From NCBI RefSeq assembly GCF_009617755.1, contig NZ_BGZH01000001.1:2418001-2482000 (forward strand): a stretch of 64,000 nt of DNA, written 5' to 3'. Below the pieces are notes generated by a model that was not told the origin of the DNA, made no database searches, and was given only the letters and a program-made list of their open reading frames with translations. Position 1 is the stretch's first letter. The number at the start of each line of letters is the position of its first letter. The position numbers and the translations under genes are program-made. The DNA comes from Marinobacter salsuginis (GTDB taxonomy: Bacteria > Pseudomonadota > Gammaproteobacteria > Pseudomonadales > Oleiphilaceae). Shown here piece by piece: positions 53,130-63,800 of the stretch.

Positions 53130-54311
53130 ATGGCCAACCAAGCAAGTTTCAACTGGGAAGACCCGCTGTTGCTGGACCAGCAACTGACCGAAGAAGAGCG
53201 CATGGTGCGCGACAGTGCCCGCCAGTTTGCCGAAAGCAAGCTCCGCCCCCGGGTGCTGGAAGCCTTCCGTAACGAACAGACTGATCCGGCGATTTTCCGG
53301 GAAATGGGTGAGACCGGTCTGCTGGGTTGCACCATTCCTGAGCAATACGGCGGCAGTGGTCTGAACTACGTATGCTATGGCCTGATCGCCCGGGAAGTGG
53401 AGCGCGTGGATTCCGGGTACCGCTCCATGATGAGCGTGCAGTCGTCTCTGGTGATGGTCCCCATCTACGAATTCGGTAACGAGGAGACCCGCCAGAAGTA
53501 CCTGCCGAAACTGGCCTCCGGCGAGTGGATCGGCTGCTTCGGCCTGACTGAGCCGGATCACGGCTCTGATCCCGGCAGCATGGCGACCCGGGCGCGCAAG
53601 GTGGACGGCGGCTACCGCCTGACCGGCAGCAAGATGTGGATCACCAACAGCCCGATCGCCGATGTATTCGTGGTCTGGGCCAAGGACGACGACGGCCAGA
53701 TTCGCGGCTTTGTGCTGGAGAAAGGCTGGGAAGGCCTGAGTGCCCCGGCCATTCACGGCAAGGTGGGCCTGCGTGCCTCGCTCACCGGTGAGACCGTGAT
53801 GGATGGGGTGTTTGTGCCGGAAGAAAACGCGTTTCCCGAAGTACGGGGCCTCAAGGGACCATTCACCTGCCTGAACTCGGCTCGTTACGGCATTTCCTGG
53901 GGAGCGCTCGGGGCCGCCGAAGATTGCTGGCACACGGCCCGCCAGTACGTGCTGGACCGCAAACAGTTTGGCCGGCCGCTGGCGGCCAACCAGCTGATCC
54001 AGAAGAAGCTGGCGGACATGCAGACCGACATCACCCTGGCTCTGCAAGGTTGCCTGCGGCTTGGACGAATGAAGGACGATGGTACAGCCGCCGTTGAGAT
54101 TACATCCATCATGAAGCGCAATTCCTGTGGCAAGGCTCTGGATGTTGCCCGTCTGGCCAGGGATATGCTCGGGGGTAACGGCATCAGCGATGAATTCGGG
54201 GTGGCTCGCCACCTGGTCAATCTGGAGGTGGTGAATACCTATGAGGGTACCCACGATGTCCATGCCCTGATTCTTGGCCGGGCTCAGACGGGAATTCAGG
54301 CGTTTTTTTAA
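53130..54311 (+). CDS. gcdH: Glutaryl-CoA dehydrogenase
   Basis: A 393-residue acyl-CoA dehydrogenase that oxidises and decarboxylates glutaryl-CoA to crotonyl-Co[14 protein letters not shown] and [22 protein letters not shown] (catalytic Glu in YEGT) are characteristic, and the start [17 protein letters not shown] is typical GcdH. GGAG lies nine bases before ATG 53130. Follows the relic in the badK operon and would complete pimeloyl-CoA breakdown via glutaryl-CoA; it also serves lysine and aromatic catabolism. Confidence 0.93.
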   Translation: MANQASFNWEDPLLLDQQLTEEERMVRDSARQFAESKLRPRVLEAFRNEQTDPAIFREMGETGLLGCTIPEQYGGSGLNYVCYGLIAREVERVDSGYRSMMSVQSSLVMVPIYEFGNEETRQKYLPKLASGEWIGCFGLTEPDHGSDPGSMATRARKVDGGYRLTGSKMWITNSPIADVFVVWAKDDDGQIRGFVLEKGWEGLSAPAIHGKVGLRASLTGETVMDGVFVPEENAFPEVRGLKGPFTCLNSARYGISWGALGAAEDCWHTARQYVLDRKQFGRPLAANQLIQKKLADMQTDITLALQGCLRLGRMKDDGTAAVEITSIMKRNSCGKALDVARLARDMLGGNGISDEFGVARHLVNLEVVNTYEGTHDVHALILGRAQTGIQAFF

Positions 54312-54374
54312 CATTGCTGGACGTTAAAGCACTGAATCCCGGTCTTTTTGGCAACCGTTCTACTTGTGCGTGCT

Positions 54375-55232
54375 TTATGCGGCCGACAAAGGTACGCACT
54401 CCAAATGCCCGCCATGAAACCGCAGATGCTGGTCGATAAAACTCGCGATGAAGAAGTAGCTGTGGTCGTAGCCTTCCCGGAAATTCAGCTCTAGCGGGTA
54501 ATTGCTGATGCTGGCTGCGGCCTCAAGCGCCTCTGGCTGAAGCTGCTCACTCAGGAAGTTGTCGGCGTCCCCCTGGTCGACCAGGGCTGGTACGAACTGT
54601 GTTGCATCCCGCATCAGCAGGCTGGCGTCGTATTCGGCCCAACGCGCGGTGTCCTTGCCCAGGTAGGCGGTGAAGGCCTTTTTGCCCCAGGGGCAATTTG
54701 CCGGGTTGCTGATCGGGCTGAAGGCCGATACGGACTGGAATCGTTCAGGGTTGCGCAGAGCCAGAACCAGGGCGCCGTGACCACCCATTGAATGACCTGC
54801 AATCGAGCGTTGATCCGTTACCGGGAAAACCGACTCGATCAGTGAAGGCAGCTCATTCAGCACATAGTCGTACATGCGGTAGTGGGGATACCATGGGCTT
54901 TCGGTAGCGTTTACATAGAACCCCGCCCCCTGGCCAAGATCGTAGCGTTCATCGTCGGCAACGTCATCGCCACGTGGGCTAGTGTCCGGTGCCACAATGG
55001 CAATGCCTAGCTCTGCAGCCACACGATGGGCGCCGGCTTTCTGCATGAAGTTTTCATCGGTACAGGTCAGGCCGGACAGCCAATAGAGCACCGGTACTTT
55101 TTCCCCGTTGGCTACTCCTGGCGGAAGATAGATCGCAAATCGCATTCTGCAACCCAGGGTTTCAGAACGGTGACTGTACTGCTTGTGCCAGCCACCGAAA
55201 CTCTTGTTGCTGCTCAGGTTTTCGATTGTCAT
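54375..55232 (-). CDS. fghA: S-formylglutathione hydrolase
   Basis: A 285-residue alpha/beta hydrolase (esterase D). Nucleophile elbow GHSMGGHGAL near residue 148; LSGLTCTDENFMQKAGA near 50 forms the oxyanion region; the catalytic His is in YDHSYFFIASFIDQH. It hydrolyses S-formylglutathione to formate and glutathione. ATG 55232 with GGAGG upstream is chosen over ATG 55244. Downstream of adhC in one unit; its product formate links to the formate dehydrogenase locus of this window. Confidence 0.93.
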   Translation of the reverse strand: MTIENLSSNKSFGGWHKQYSHRSETLGCRMRFAIYLPPGVANGEKVPVLYWLSGLTCTDENFMQKAGAHRVAAELGIAIVAPDTSPRGDDVADDERYDLGQGAGFYVNATESPWYPHYRMYDYVLNELPSLIESVFPVTDQRSIAGHSMGGHGALVLALRNPERFQSVSAFSPISNPANCPWGKKAFTAYLGKDTARWAEYDASLLMRDATQFVPALVDQGDADNFLSEQLQPEALEAAASISNYPLELNFREGYDHSYFFIASFIDQHLRFHGGHLECVPLSAA

Positions 55233-55248
55233 CGGGACCTCCATCGGT

Positions 55249-55273
55249 CGGCCACCTGCCGGGCAGGTGGCCG
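55249..55273 (-). promoter_or_regulatory. 25-base perfect inverted repeat between adhC and fghA
   Basis: Twelve-base arms (CGGCCACCTGCC and its complement) around one central base, seven bases after the adhC stop and ending about 17 bases before the fghA start. No T-run follows. As RNA it folds into a very stable hairpin that could limit read-through or protect the adhC message. Confidence 0.7.
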
Positions 55274-55279
55274 TCGCGA

Positions 55280-56467
<1,188 letters not shown>

Positions 56468-56498
56468 TTATAGTGATCTGATTGATAATGGCCACTCT

Positions 56499-56517
56499 CA
56501 GTAAATAACTTTTACTG
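56499..56517. promoter_or_regulatory. Palindrome in the adhC/LysR divergent gap
   Basis: CAGTAAA-TAACT-TTTACTG, seven-base arms with a five-base centre, 43 bases before the LysR start. Typical form and place of a LysR autoregulatory site that may also govern adhC-fghA. Confidence 0.55.
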
Positions 56518-56559
56518 TTGTGCAATAATCAAGATGACAAACCATGAACGGGGACAGTC

Positions 56560-57429
56560 ATGCATCGCTGGGAAGGGGTAGATGAGTTCGTGGCGGTAGC
56601 CGAAACCGGGAGCTTCACCCGTGCCGCGAAGCAACTGGGCGTCTCGACCGCACAAGTGAGCCGACAGGTCAGTGCCCTGGAGGCCCGCTTATCAACCCGC
56701 CTGTTTTATCGAACCACGCGTCGCGTGTCTGCCACCGAGGCCGGGCAACTTTATTACCAGCACTGTCGCCAGGTGCTTGATGCCCTTGAGCAAGCGGAGC
56801 GTTCTATCACCAATATGCAACTGGTCCCCCGAGGCAGGCTGAGACTCACGGCGCCGGTGACCTATGGAGAAAAGTCGATTACGCCACTGGTCAATGACTT
56901 CGTTGTGCGTTACCCCGAACTTGATGTGGAGATGCATCTTACCAATCAGACCCTGGACCTGGTGGCTGAAGGCTACGATCTTGCGGTTCGCATGGGTAAG
57001 CTGAAGGACTCTACTCTGATGGCGCGGCGGCTTGCATCCCGAACCCTGTACGTGTGTGCGTCGCCCGATTACCTTGCGACGCATGGCACGCCGCACTCGC
57101 TCTCCGAGTTGGCGAATCATAACTGTCTGCTGGGCAACCTCGATTACTGGCGCTTCCAGGAAGCAGGGCAGCCCCGAAATGTCCGGGTCAATGGCAATAT
57201 TCGCTGTGACAGCGGCAGGGCTCTGCTCGATGCCGCCCTCAAGGGCATTGGTATTGTTCAGTTGCCGGATTATTACGTTCAGGCTGCAGTGGACTCCAGG
57301 CGGTTGATCCCGGTGCTGACTCACTATCAGGAAGACGATGACGGTATCTGGGCGGTGTATCCCCATAACCGTCATCTGTCGCCAAAGGTACGCCTGCTTC
57401 TGGATTTTTTTGCAGAATCGCTCGCATAG
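56560..57429 (+). CDS. LysR-family regulator next to the formaldehyde oxidation genes
   Basis: A 289-residue LysR protein. HTH in residues about 5-65 (GSFTRAAKQLGVSTAQVSRQVSALE) and a substrate-binding domain from about 90. The effector domain belongs to the large AaeR/DmlR-like subgroup (LTAPVTYGEKSITPLV). Divergent from adhC, so it is a good candidate activator of adhC-fghA. Confidence 0.88.
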   Translation: MHRWEGVDEFVAVAETGSFTRAAKQLGVSTAQVSRQVSALEARLSTRLFYRTTRRVSATEAGQLYYQHCRQVLDALEQAERSITNMQLVPRGRLRLTAPVTYGEKSITPLVNDFVVRYPELDVEMHLTNQTLDLVAEGYDLAVRMGKLKDSTLMARRLASRTLYVCASPDYLATHGTPHSLSELANHNCLLGNLDYWRFQEAGQPRNVRVNGNIRCDSGRALLDAALKGIGIVQLPDYYVQAAVDSRRLIPVLTHYQEDDDGIWAVYPHNRHLSPKVRLLLDFFAESLA

Positions 57430-57461
57430 CGCCGGACAGCAGCGGGCCCGTTTGGCTTAGT

Positions 57462-57980
57462 TCAGACCATCCGGCTCAGGGTGCCGTCGCCTTTCACATG
57501 CTGGTGGAACAGCGCCATACCGATATGACCAATCACCAGAACCGCCAGAGCCCAGGCGAGGGTGGAATGGATGCCGCCAATGGTCGATGCCCAGGCGATC
57601 TTGTCACCCTTTGCAATCAGCTGCACGCCAAAGGCGTTCAGACCATAACCGCCACCCAGCAGAATCAGAATTCCGGTGAAGGGCAGCAACAGCATGGCCG
57701 CATAGAGCAAACCATGACCGATTTTCACCAGGCGTCCCTGCGGGTCCTCATGTTGGGGCCTTTGGCCGCGCTGACTGAAAGCCCAAACCATGCGCAGCAC
57801 GATAAATGCGAGTAGTAGTGTTCCGATCGACACATGCCAGGGCACAAGGGTTTCGCCAACCCAGTGCTCGCCGTCGGCAATCCGGTCGCCAAACTTCAGA
57901 AACTGCCAGCCGATCAACACGGCCATCAGCCAGTGCAGGCTTTTGCTGAGCGTTCCGTAACTTTCCCTGGAGTCTTTCAT
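57462..57980 (-). CDS. Cytochrome b561-type membrane protein
   Basis: A 172-residue di-haem b561 protein with four transmembrane helices. Haem-ligand histidines are visible in SLHWLMAV, PWHVSIG, IGHGLLYA and IGHIGMALFHQHV. Such proteins move electrons between the quinone pool and small acceptors such as superoxide (CybB). ATG 57980 is preferred over TTG 57986. Confidence 0.88.
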   Translation of the reverse strand: MKDSRESYGTLSKSLHWLMAVLIGWQFLKFGDRIADGEHWVGETLVPWHVSIGTLLLAFIVLRMVWAFSQRGQRPQHEDPQGRLVKIGHGLLYAAMLLLPFTGILILLGGGYGLNAFGVQLIAKGDKIAWASTIGGIHSTLAWALAVLVIGHIGMALFHQHVKGDGTLSRMV

Positions 57981-58034
57981 GGTCAAGAGATGTCCTCTGG
58001 TTTCGGTTTTTGGTAATCGATGCAGCGCCCTGTG

Positions 58035-58829
58035 TCAGGCGATGCTTTCAACAATGCCGCCTTCCACTCGCAGGGCTGAACCGGTGGTAGCACTGGCCTG
58101 GGGTGAGGCCGCGTAGACACACAGGCTGGCTACTTCCACCGGATCGGCGAACCGCTTGATCAGCGTTGACGGTCGGTTTTCTTCAAGGAAGAGCGTTTCC
58201 ATCTCTGCCATCGATACGCCCCGTTCGGAAGCCATCTCCTGAAGCATGGCTACGGCGCCCTCGGTGCGAGTAGGGCCGGGCAGAATGGTGTTGACGGTTA
58301 CGCCGGTGCCGGCGAGCACTTTTGCAAGGCCACGGGAAAGCCCCTGCAGGGCCGCCTTGCTGACGCCGTAGTGCACCATTTCGGATGGAATGTTCAGGGC
58401 CGACTCACTGGAAATAAACTGGATCCTGCCCCAACCCCGGTCCGCCATGCCTCGGGAGTAGTGCCTGGCGAGCCGGACAGCACTCATGACATTGACCTCA
58501 AGTATGTGGTTCCAATCGTCGTCCGCAATATCGAAGAACGGCTGTGCACCGTAGATACCCAGATTGTTGACGAGAATATCGACGTCCGGACAGGCCTCAG
58601 TCAGGGCCTGGCAACCTTCGGCCGTGCCGGGGTCGGCCACGATCCCCCGGATATCGGTGCGTCCGGAGGTCTGTTCGATACTCGCTAGGGCGTTGTCCAG
58701 TTTGTCCTGACGACGGCCTGTGATCGTGACCTGTGCGCCGGCGTTTGCCAGGCCGCTGGCAATGGCCAGCCCGATACCGGCGGTTGAACCCGTTACCAGT
58801 GAGGTTTTGCCGCTGAGATCAATCTGCAT
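58035..58829 (-). CDS. Short-chain dehydrogenase/reductase
   Basis: A 264-residue SDR. TGSTAGIGLAIA is the nucleotide site, NNLGIYG follows, and ISSESALN...YGVSK holds the catalytic Ser, Tyr and Lys. A longer insert (MASERGVSMAEMETLFLEENRPSTL) is found in the oxidoreductase group that contains many NAD-dependent uncharacterised SDRs. AGGAG before ATG 58829. Likely in one unit with the downstream-oriented neighbours but substrate unknown. Confidence 0.88.
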   Translation of the reverse strand: MQIDLSGKTSLVTGSTAGIGLAIASGLANAGAQVTITGRRQDKLDNALASIEQTSGRTDIRGIVADPGTAEGCQALTEACPDVDILVNNLGIYGAQPFFDIADDDWNHILEVNVMSAVRLARHYSRGMADRGWGRIQFISSESALNIPSEMVHYGVSKAALQGLSRGLAKVLAGTGVTVNTILPGPTRTEGAVAMLQEMASERGVSMAEMETLFLEENRPSTLIKRFADPVEVASLCVYAASPQASATTGSALRVEGGIVESIA

Positions 58830-58873
58830 CTGGAATCTCCTGAAGGTTTTTTGAATTTGCTTTCACGCCATCG

Positions 58874-59683
58874 TCATCCGAAACGGAATCCCGAAAGCCG
58901 TGTTTTCAAAACGTTTTCGGTGTAGACGGTGCGCCCCTGGTCCGCGTCTGCGGCACCTGCCGCTACCATCAGTGGTATCAGGTGCTCCTCTGCGCGGGGT
59001 GGATGGCAATCCCGGGCGTGGGGTGCCGTGGTCCAGTTGCCCAACGCCCGTTTCCGTTCAGCGGGTGTGTCGTGGACGGCATTGACCAGCCAATCGTTGA
59101 ACGTTTCCGATGGTTGGGTGTAGCGGGCATCGCCGTAACCTCGCATGTTGTGGAAACTCATGCCGCTGCCGATGATCAGCACGCCTTCTTCGCGAAGACC
59201 GGTCAGGGCCTCGCCCGCTTCAAGGTGAGAAACCGGGTCCATATCGGCCTTCAGCGACAGTTGGACCACCGGGATGTCGGCCTCCGGAAACATCAGCTTC
59301 AGTGGAATAAACATACCGTGGTCAAACCCGCGGTGGGCGTCTTCATGGGCTTCAATGCCGGCAGCTTTGAGCCTTGAGACAACCTCACTGGCCAACGAAG
59401 GCATGCCCTCTGCGGGGTAACTGAGCTGGTATGTGTGTTCGGGAAAACCGTAGTAGTCGTAAATCAGATCCGGCTGCTGGCCCGACGTCACCGTGAACTC
59501 GGGGGCAAGCCAGTGGGCGGATACCATGAGAATGGCCCTGGGTGGTTCCGGCAATGAGGTGCTTACGTTGGCCAGAAACTCAGCCATGCCATTCCAGGTG
59601 GTCGGCGGGTTCCAGTCCATAAAAAAGCAGGGCCCCGCGCCGTGAGGAATAAAGAGTACTGGCTGTGTTGCTTTATGGTGCAT
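58874..59683 (-). CDS. DODA-type (LigB-family) extradiol dioxygenase
   Basis: A 269-residue class III extradiol ring-cleavage dioxygenase like E. coli YgiD. FIPHGAGPCFF near the N-terminus, SAHWLAPEFTV, HEDAHRGFDHGMFIPLKLMFP and GSGMSFHNMRGYG carry the metal-binding and catalytic histidines. It should cleave a catechol-like or DOPA-like substrate. GGAGAGG upstream of ATG 59683. Divergent from a LysR gene that probably controls it. Confidence 0.88.
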   Translation of the reverse strand: MHHKATQPVLFIPHGAGPCFFMDWNPPTTWNGMAEFLANVSTSLPEPPRAILMVSAHWLAPEFTVTSGQQPDLIYDYYGFPEHTYQLSYPAEGMPSLASEVVSRLKAAGIEAHEDAHRGFDHGMFIPLKLMFPEADIPVVQLSLKADMDPVSHLEAGEALTGLREEGVLIIGSGMSFHNMRGYGDARYTQPSETFNDWLVNAVHDTPAERKRALGNWTTAPHARDCHPPRAEEHLIPLMVAAGAADADQGRTVYTENVLKTRLSGFRFG

Positions 59684-59781
59684 CGGAACTACCTCTCCTG
59701 ACCGCAGTCTGTGGAAACAGCGTTGCCAAGCAACGATAACTATCCACCTTTAGAAAGAGAACCTGTTAAATTTAGGATCAG

Positions 59782-59800
59782 TTTTAACTGAGAGTTAAAA
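59782..59800. promoter_or_regulatory. Palindrome immediately upstream of the LysR gene
   Basis: TTTTAACT-GAG-AGTTAAAA, 19 bases, perfect eight-base arms, ending three bases before the ATG of the LysR gene. It overlaps the place of the ribosome binding site, so binding there should repress the regulator itself; it may also act on the divergent dioxygenase gene 98 bases away. Confidence 0.65.
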
Positions 59801-59803
59801 ATA

Positions 59804-60706
59804 ATGTTGGACCGTTTTACCGGCATGCGAGTGTTTGTTCAGGCCGCAACGCTGGGTAGTCTCTCTGCAGCCGGCCGTGATCTGGGGATCTCGCCGGCGA
59901 TGGCCACCAAGCATCTGGACGCACTTGAGCAACGGCTGGGCGTGCGCCTGTGTCATCGCACCACCCGTCGCCTGACGCTGACCAATGCGGGGCTGGACTA
60001 CCTCGCCACCTGCCAGAGAATCCTCCTGGATCTCGAAGAATCCGAGTCGCAGCTGGCGGCCCAGGGTAATCAGGCCGTTGGCCTGCTACGGATGAACGTG
60101 CCCCTGTCTTTTGGCACTCACTATATCGCCCCCCTGTTGCCGGCATTCAGTCGCCGCTATCCGCACGTTCACATAGAACTCGGATTGAGCGATGCGCAGC
60201 AGGATCTGATTGCGGAGGGATGGGATCTCGCGATTCGAATCGGGCACCTGGCCGACAGTGATCTGAAAGTGAGGCATTTGGGAGACTACCCGATGCGGGT
60301 GTGTGCCGCGCCAGATTATCTGGAGCGCTGTGGTACCCCTCGCAAAGTCTCTGAACTGAGTAGTCACCAGTGCCTAAGCTATTCGTTGTCTTCCCAGCAG
60401 GGCGATGGAACCTGGTCGTTTGGCCGCAACGGTGAGGTAAAAGTCCCGATACAGGGTCCGCTCAAGGCGAATAACGGCGATGCACTGCTGGCAGCCGCCG
60501 TGGGCGGTCAGGGCGTGATCTACCAGCCCGACTTTATTGTTGCCGACGCGCTGCGCGATGGAACCCTCGTGGAACTGGTGCTGGATGTTCCGGTGGTGCA
60601 GCTTGGCGGCCTGCACGTACTGTTTCCGCCCGATCGACGCCTCCCGGCCAAGGTCCGCGCGATGATTGATTTCCTGGTGGAGGCGTTCTCGGTCAGTTCC
60701 AGGTGA
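59804..60706 (+). CDS. LysR-family regulator divergent from the dioxygenase gene
   Basis: A 300-residue LysR protein: HTH in residues about 5-65 (GSLSAAGRDLGISPAMATKHLDALE), effector domain from about 90 (LLRMNVPLSFGTHYIAPLLP). The ATKHLDALEQRLGVRLCHR variation places it in the same large subgroup as the adhC neighbour. Probably regulates the divergent DODA-type dioxygenase and the SDR. Confidence 0.88.
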   Translation: MLDRFTGMRVFVQAATLGSLSAAGRDLGISPAMATKHLDALEQRLGVRLCHRTTRRLTLTNAGLDYLATCQRILLDLEESESQLAAQGNQAVGLLRMNVPLSFGTHYIAPLLPAFSRRYPHVHIELGLSDAQQDLIAEGWDLAIRIGHLADSDLKVRHLGDYPMRVCAAPDYLERCGTPRKVSELSSHQCLSYSLSSQQGDGTWSFGRNGEVKVPIQGPLKANNGDALLAAAVGGQGVIYQPDFIVADALRDGTLVELVLDVPVVQLGGLHVLFPPDRRLPAKVRAMIDFLVEAFSVSSR

Positions 60707-60712
60707 CAACCA

Positions 60713-60741
60713 CAGCTCCGACCCGGCAAGCGGCGGAGCTG
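60713..60741 (+). terminator. Probable terminator after the LysR gene
   Basis: Eight-base stem, CAGCTCCG paired with CGGAGCTG across a 13-base loop, seven bases after the LysR stop and followed by GAGTTTTA. The T-run is short, so efficiency is uncertain. Confidence 0.55.
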
Positions 60742-60903
60742 GAGTTTTAGGCAATCAACCGACCGGATCGTGTATCTAAGCGCCCATGCTTTCAGAGCAA
60801 ACTTTACAGCATGAGGCCATGGTCCCATCCCTGAACGCCTCATTTCCGAAACTCGTGCCATCACGTTCGGAAAATCAAGGCTGAATAAAGGAGAGCGATC
60901 GCT

Positions 60904-61782
60904 ATGATTCTCAAAGAGACCTATACACTGTCGAACGGTATTACGATTCCGAAGCTTGCCCTCGGAACCTGGATGATTGAGGGCGAATCCGCCACAAATG
61001 CCGTCAAAAAAGCCATCGAGCTTGGCTACAGGCACATCGACACGGCCCAGGATTACGGTAACGAAGCCGAGGTGGCGGACGGTGTGCGCGCCAGTTCTCT
61101 GGAGCGTGAGCAAGTGTTTGTCACGAGCAAACTGGCTGCCCGTCACAAGACCTATAATGAGGCCGCTGCTAAGATAGAGGAATCGCTCGAGAAAATGGGT
61201 TTCGAGTACCTCGATCTGATGATCATCCACAGCCCGCAACCCTGGGATCACTTCGGGTCCGAGGACCGTTTCCCTGAGGGCAATCAGGAAGCCTGGCGTG
61301 CCCTGGAAGACGCCTACAAGGCCGGAAAGCTGAAGGCCATCGGTCTGTCGAATTTTCAGGAACGGGACATCGATACTATTCTTGAAAGCTGCAACGTGGC
61401 GCCCATGGTTCATCAGATCCTGGCGCACGTCACCAATGTGCCGAGTGCGCTGATCGACTACTCACGCAATAAAGGCATGCTGGTTGAGGCCTATTCCCCG
61501 GTCGGTCATGGAGAGTTGTTCAAGAACGAAGCGATTGTCAAAATGGCAGAGAAGTACAACGTCTCCGTGCCGCAGCTTTGTATTCGCTATGACCTGCAAC
61601 TGGGCCTCTTGCAGTTGCCGAAAACCGCCAACCCGGACCACATGGCGAACAACGCCGCGGTGGATTTCGAGATCGCACAGGCCGACATGGACGCGCTGAG
61701 TGCCGGATTTTTCCAACTCTGGGTGGACCTAATACGGGGTCAGGGTCAAGTAACGGACATTACTAGGAAGCAGTTGGATTAA
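60904..61782 (+). CDS. Aldo/keto reductase with an aberrant C-terminus
   Basis: A 292-residue AKR. The tetrad is present: Asp and Tyr in DTAQDYGNE, Lys in VTSKLAARH, His in IIHSPQP. NADPH-binding C-terminal block LPKTANPDHMANNA follows. After ADMDALSAG the ending FFQLWVDLIRGQGQV... does not look like a family C-terminus, as if the original last 15 or so residues were replaced by sequence read from a downstream insertion or deletion. AAGGAGAG before ATG 60904. Substrate unknown. Confidence 0.85.
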   Translation: MILKETYTLSNGITIPKLALGTWMIEGESATNAVKKAIELGYRHIDTAQDYGNEAEVADGVRASSLEREQVFVTSKLAARHKTYNEAAAKIEESLEKMGFEYLDLMIIHSPQPWDHFGSEDRFPEGNQEAWRALEDAYKAGKLKAIGLSNFQERDIDTILESCNVAPMVHQILAHVTNVPSALIDYSRNKGMLVEAYSPVGHGELFKNEAIVKMAEKYNVSVPQLCIRYDLQLGLLQLPKTANPDHMANNAAVDFEIAQADMDALSAGFFQLWVDLIRGQGQVTDITRKQLD

Positions 61783-61980
61783 AGACTGGGGGCAGGTCAC
61801 TAGAGCCCGTTTCTTTATCTTTGGCTTTGGGCTATCTTATTCGGACATGATTCTTTTAATAGGTTTGTTATCTGTGACATTCTCCAGCACTGGAATTCGT
61901 CAAGTTTTCCCGAGGATCTCGTTCACGGATTCGTTGTGCCTCATCGCTTTCCATTCCTCTCGCTGAATTCGCCGTACTAA

Positions 61981-61996
61981 TCGCCGAATTCGGCGA
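61981..61996. repeat. Perfect 16-base palindrome in the gap before rnk
   Basis: TCGCCGAATTCGGCGA, with a near-repeat GAATTCGCCG at 61965-61974. The 271-base gap between the aldo/keto reductase and rnk genes contains no gene I can support and no clear terminator. The palindrome could be an operator or part of a decayed repeat element. Confidence 0.5.
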
Positions 61997-62053
61997 GACC
62001 CTCTGAAATTCTTCCCAAACTGAACTTTGCCACCAGGGCCTTGAGGAGTCGGT

Positions 62054-62440
62054 ATGTCCGATCGTCCGAATATTTTTGTTTTAGAGCATGATTTTGATCG
62101 TTTGTCCGCCATGTTGGAAAAACAACCACACGGCAACGAGACAGCAGAAGCGCTTTCGTTGGAGCTTGATCGAGCGACGCTGGTTGACGTTGAGAAGCTG
62201 CCATCAGGCACCGTGACTATGAATTCTCTGGTTCACTTCAAAAATGAGGGTAACGATGAAGAGCACACGTTAAGGCTCGTTTACCCGACTCGGCGAGAGG
62301 CGGGCGAGAAGTGCGTTTCCGTGTTGGCTCCGGCGGGTGCGGCCCTGCTGGGTCTTCGCGTAGGAGACCGTATCGATTGGCCTTTGGCGGGCAAAAAGCC
62401 TCTAAGTCTGAAAATTATCCATGTGACTCACGCCAACTGA
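62054..62440 (+). CDS. rnk: Rnk-like nucleoside diphosphate kinase regulator (GreA/GreB C-terminal fold)
   Basis: A 128-residue protein with a short helical N-terminus and a GreA/GreB-type C-terminal domain (VHFKNEGNDEEHTLRLVYP, SVLAPAGAALLGLRVGD). Rnk proteins bind RNA polymerase near the secondary channel but lack the long Gre coiled coil. GAGGAG upstream of ATG 62054. Thirteen bases before gdhA, so the two may share a transcript. Confidence 0.88.
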   Translation: MSDRPNIFVLEHDFDRLSAMLEKQPHGNETAEALSLELDRATLVDVEKLPSGTVTMNSLVHFKNEGNDEEHTLRLVYPTRREAGEKCVSVLAPAGAALLGLRVGDRIDWPLAGKKPLSLKIIHVTHAN

Positions 62441-62444
62441 ATAA

Positions 62445-63800
<1,356 letters not shown>

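Noticed and set aside
52947..54314. 455-residue open frame on the minus strand
   Set aside because: Antisense to gcdH; no motif and no ribosome binding site.
61900..62211. 103-residue frame on the minus strand covering the gap before rnk
   Set aside because: Half of it is antisense to rnk. The C-terminal part (REEWKAMRHNESVNEIL) looks protein-like and might be a remnant, but I cannot tie it to a family.
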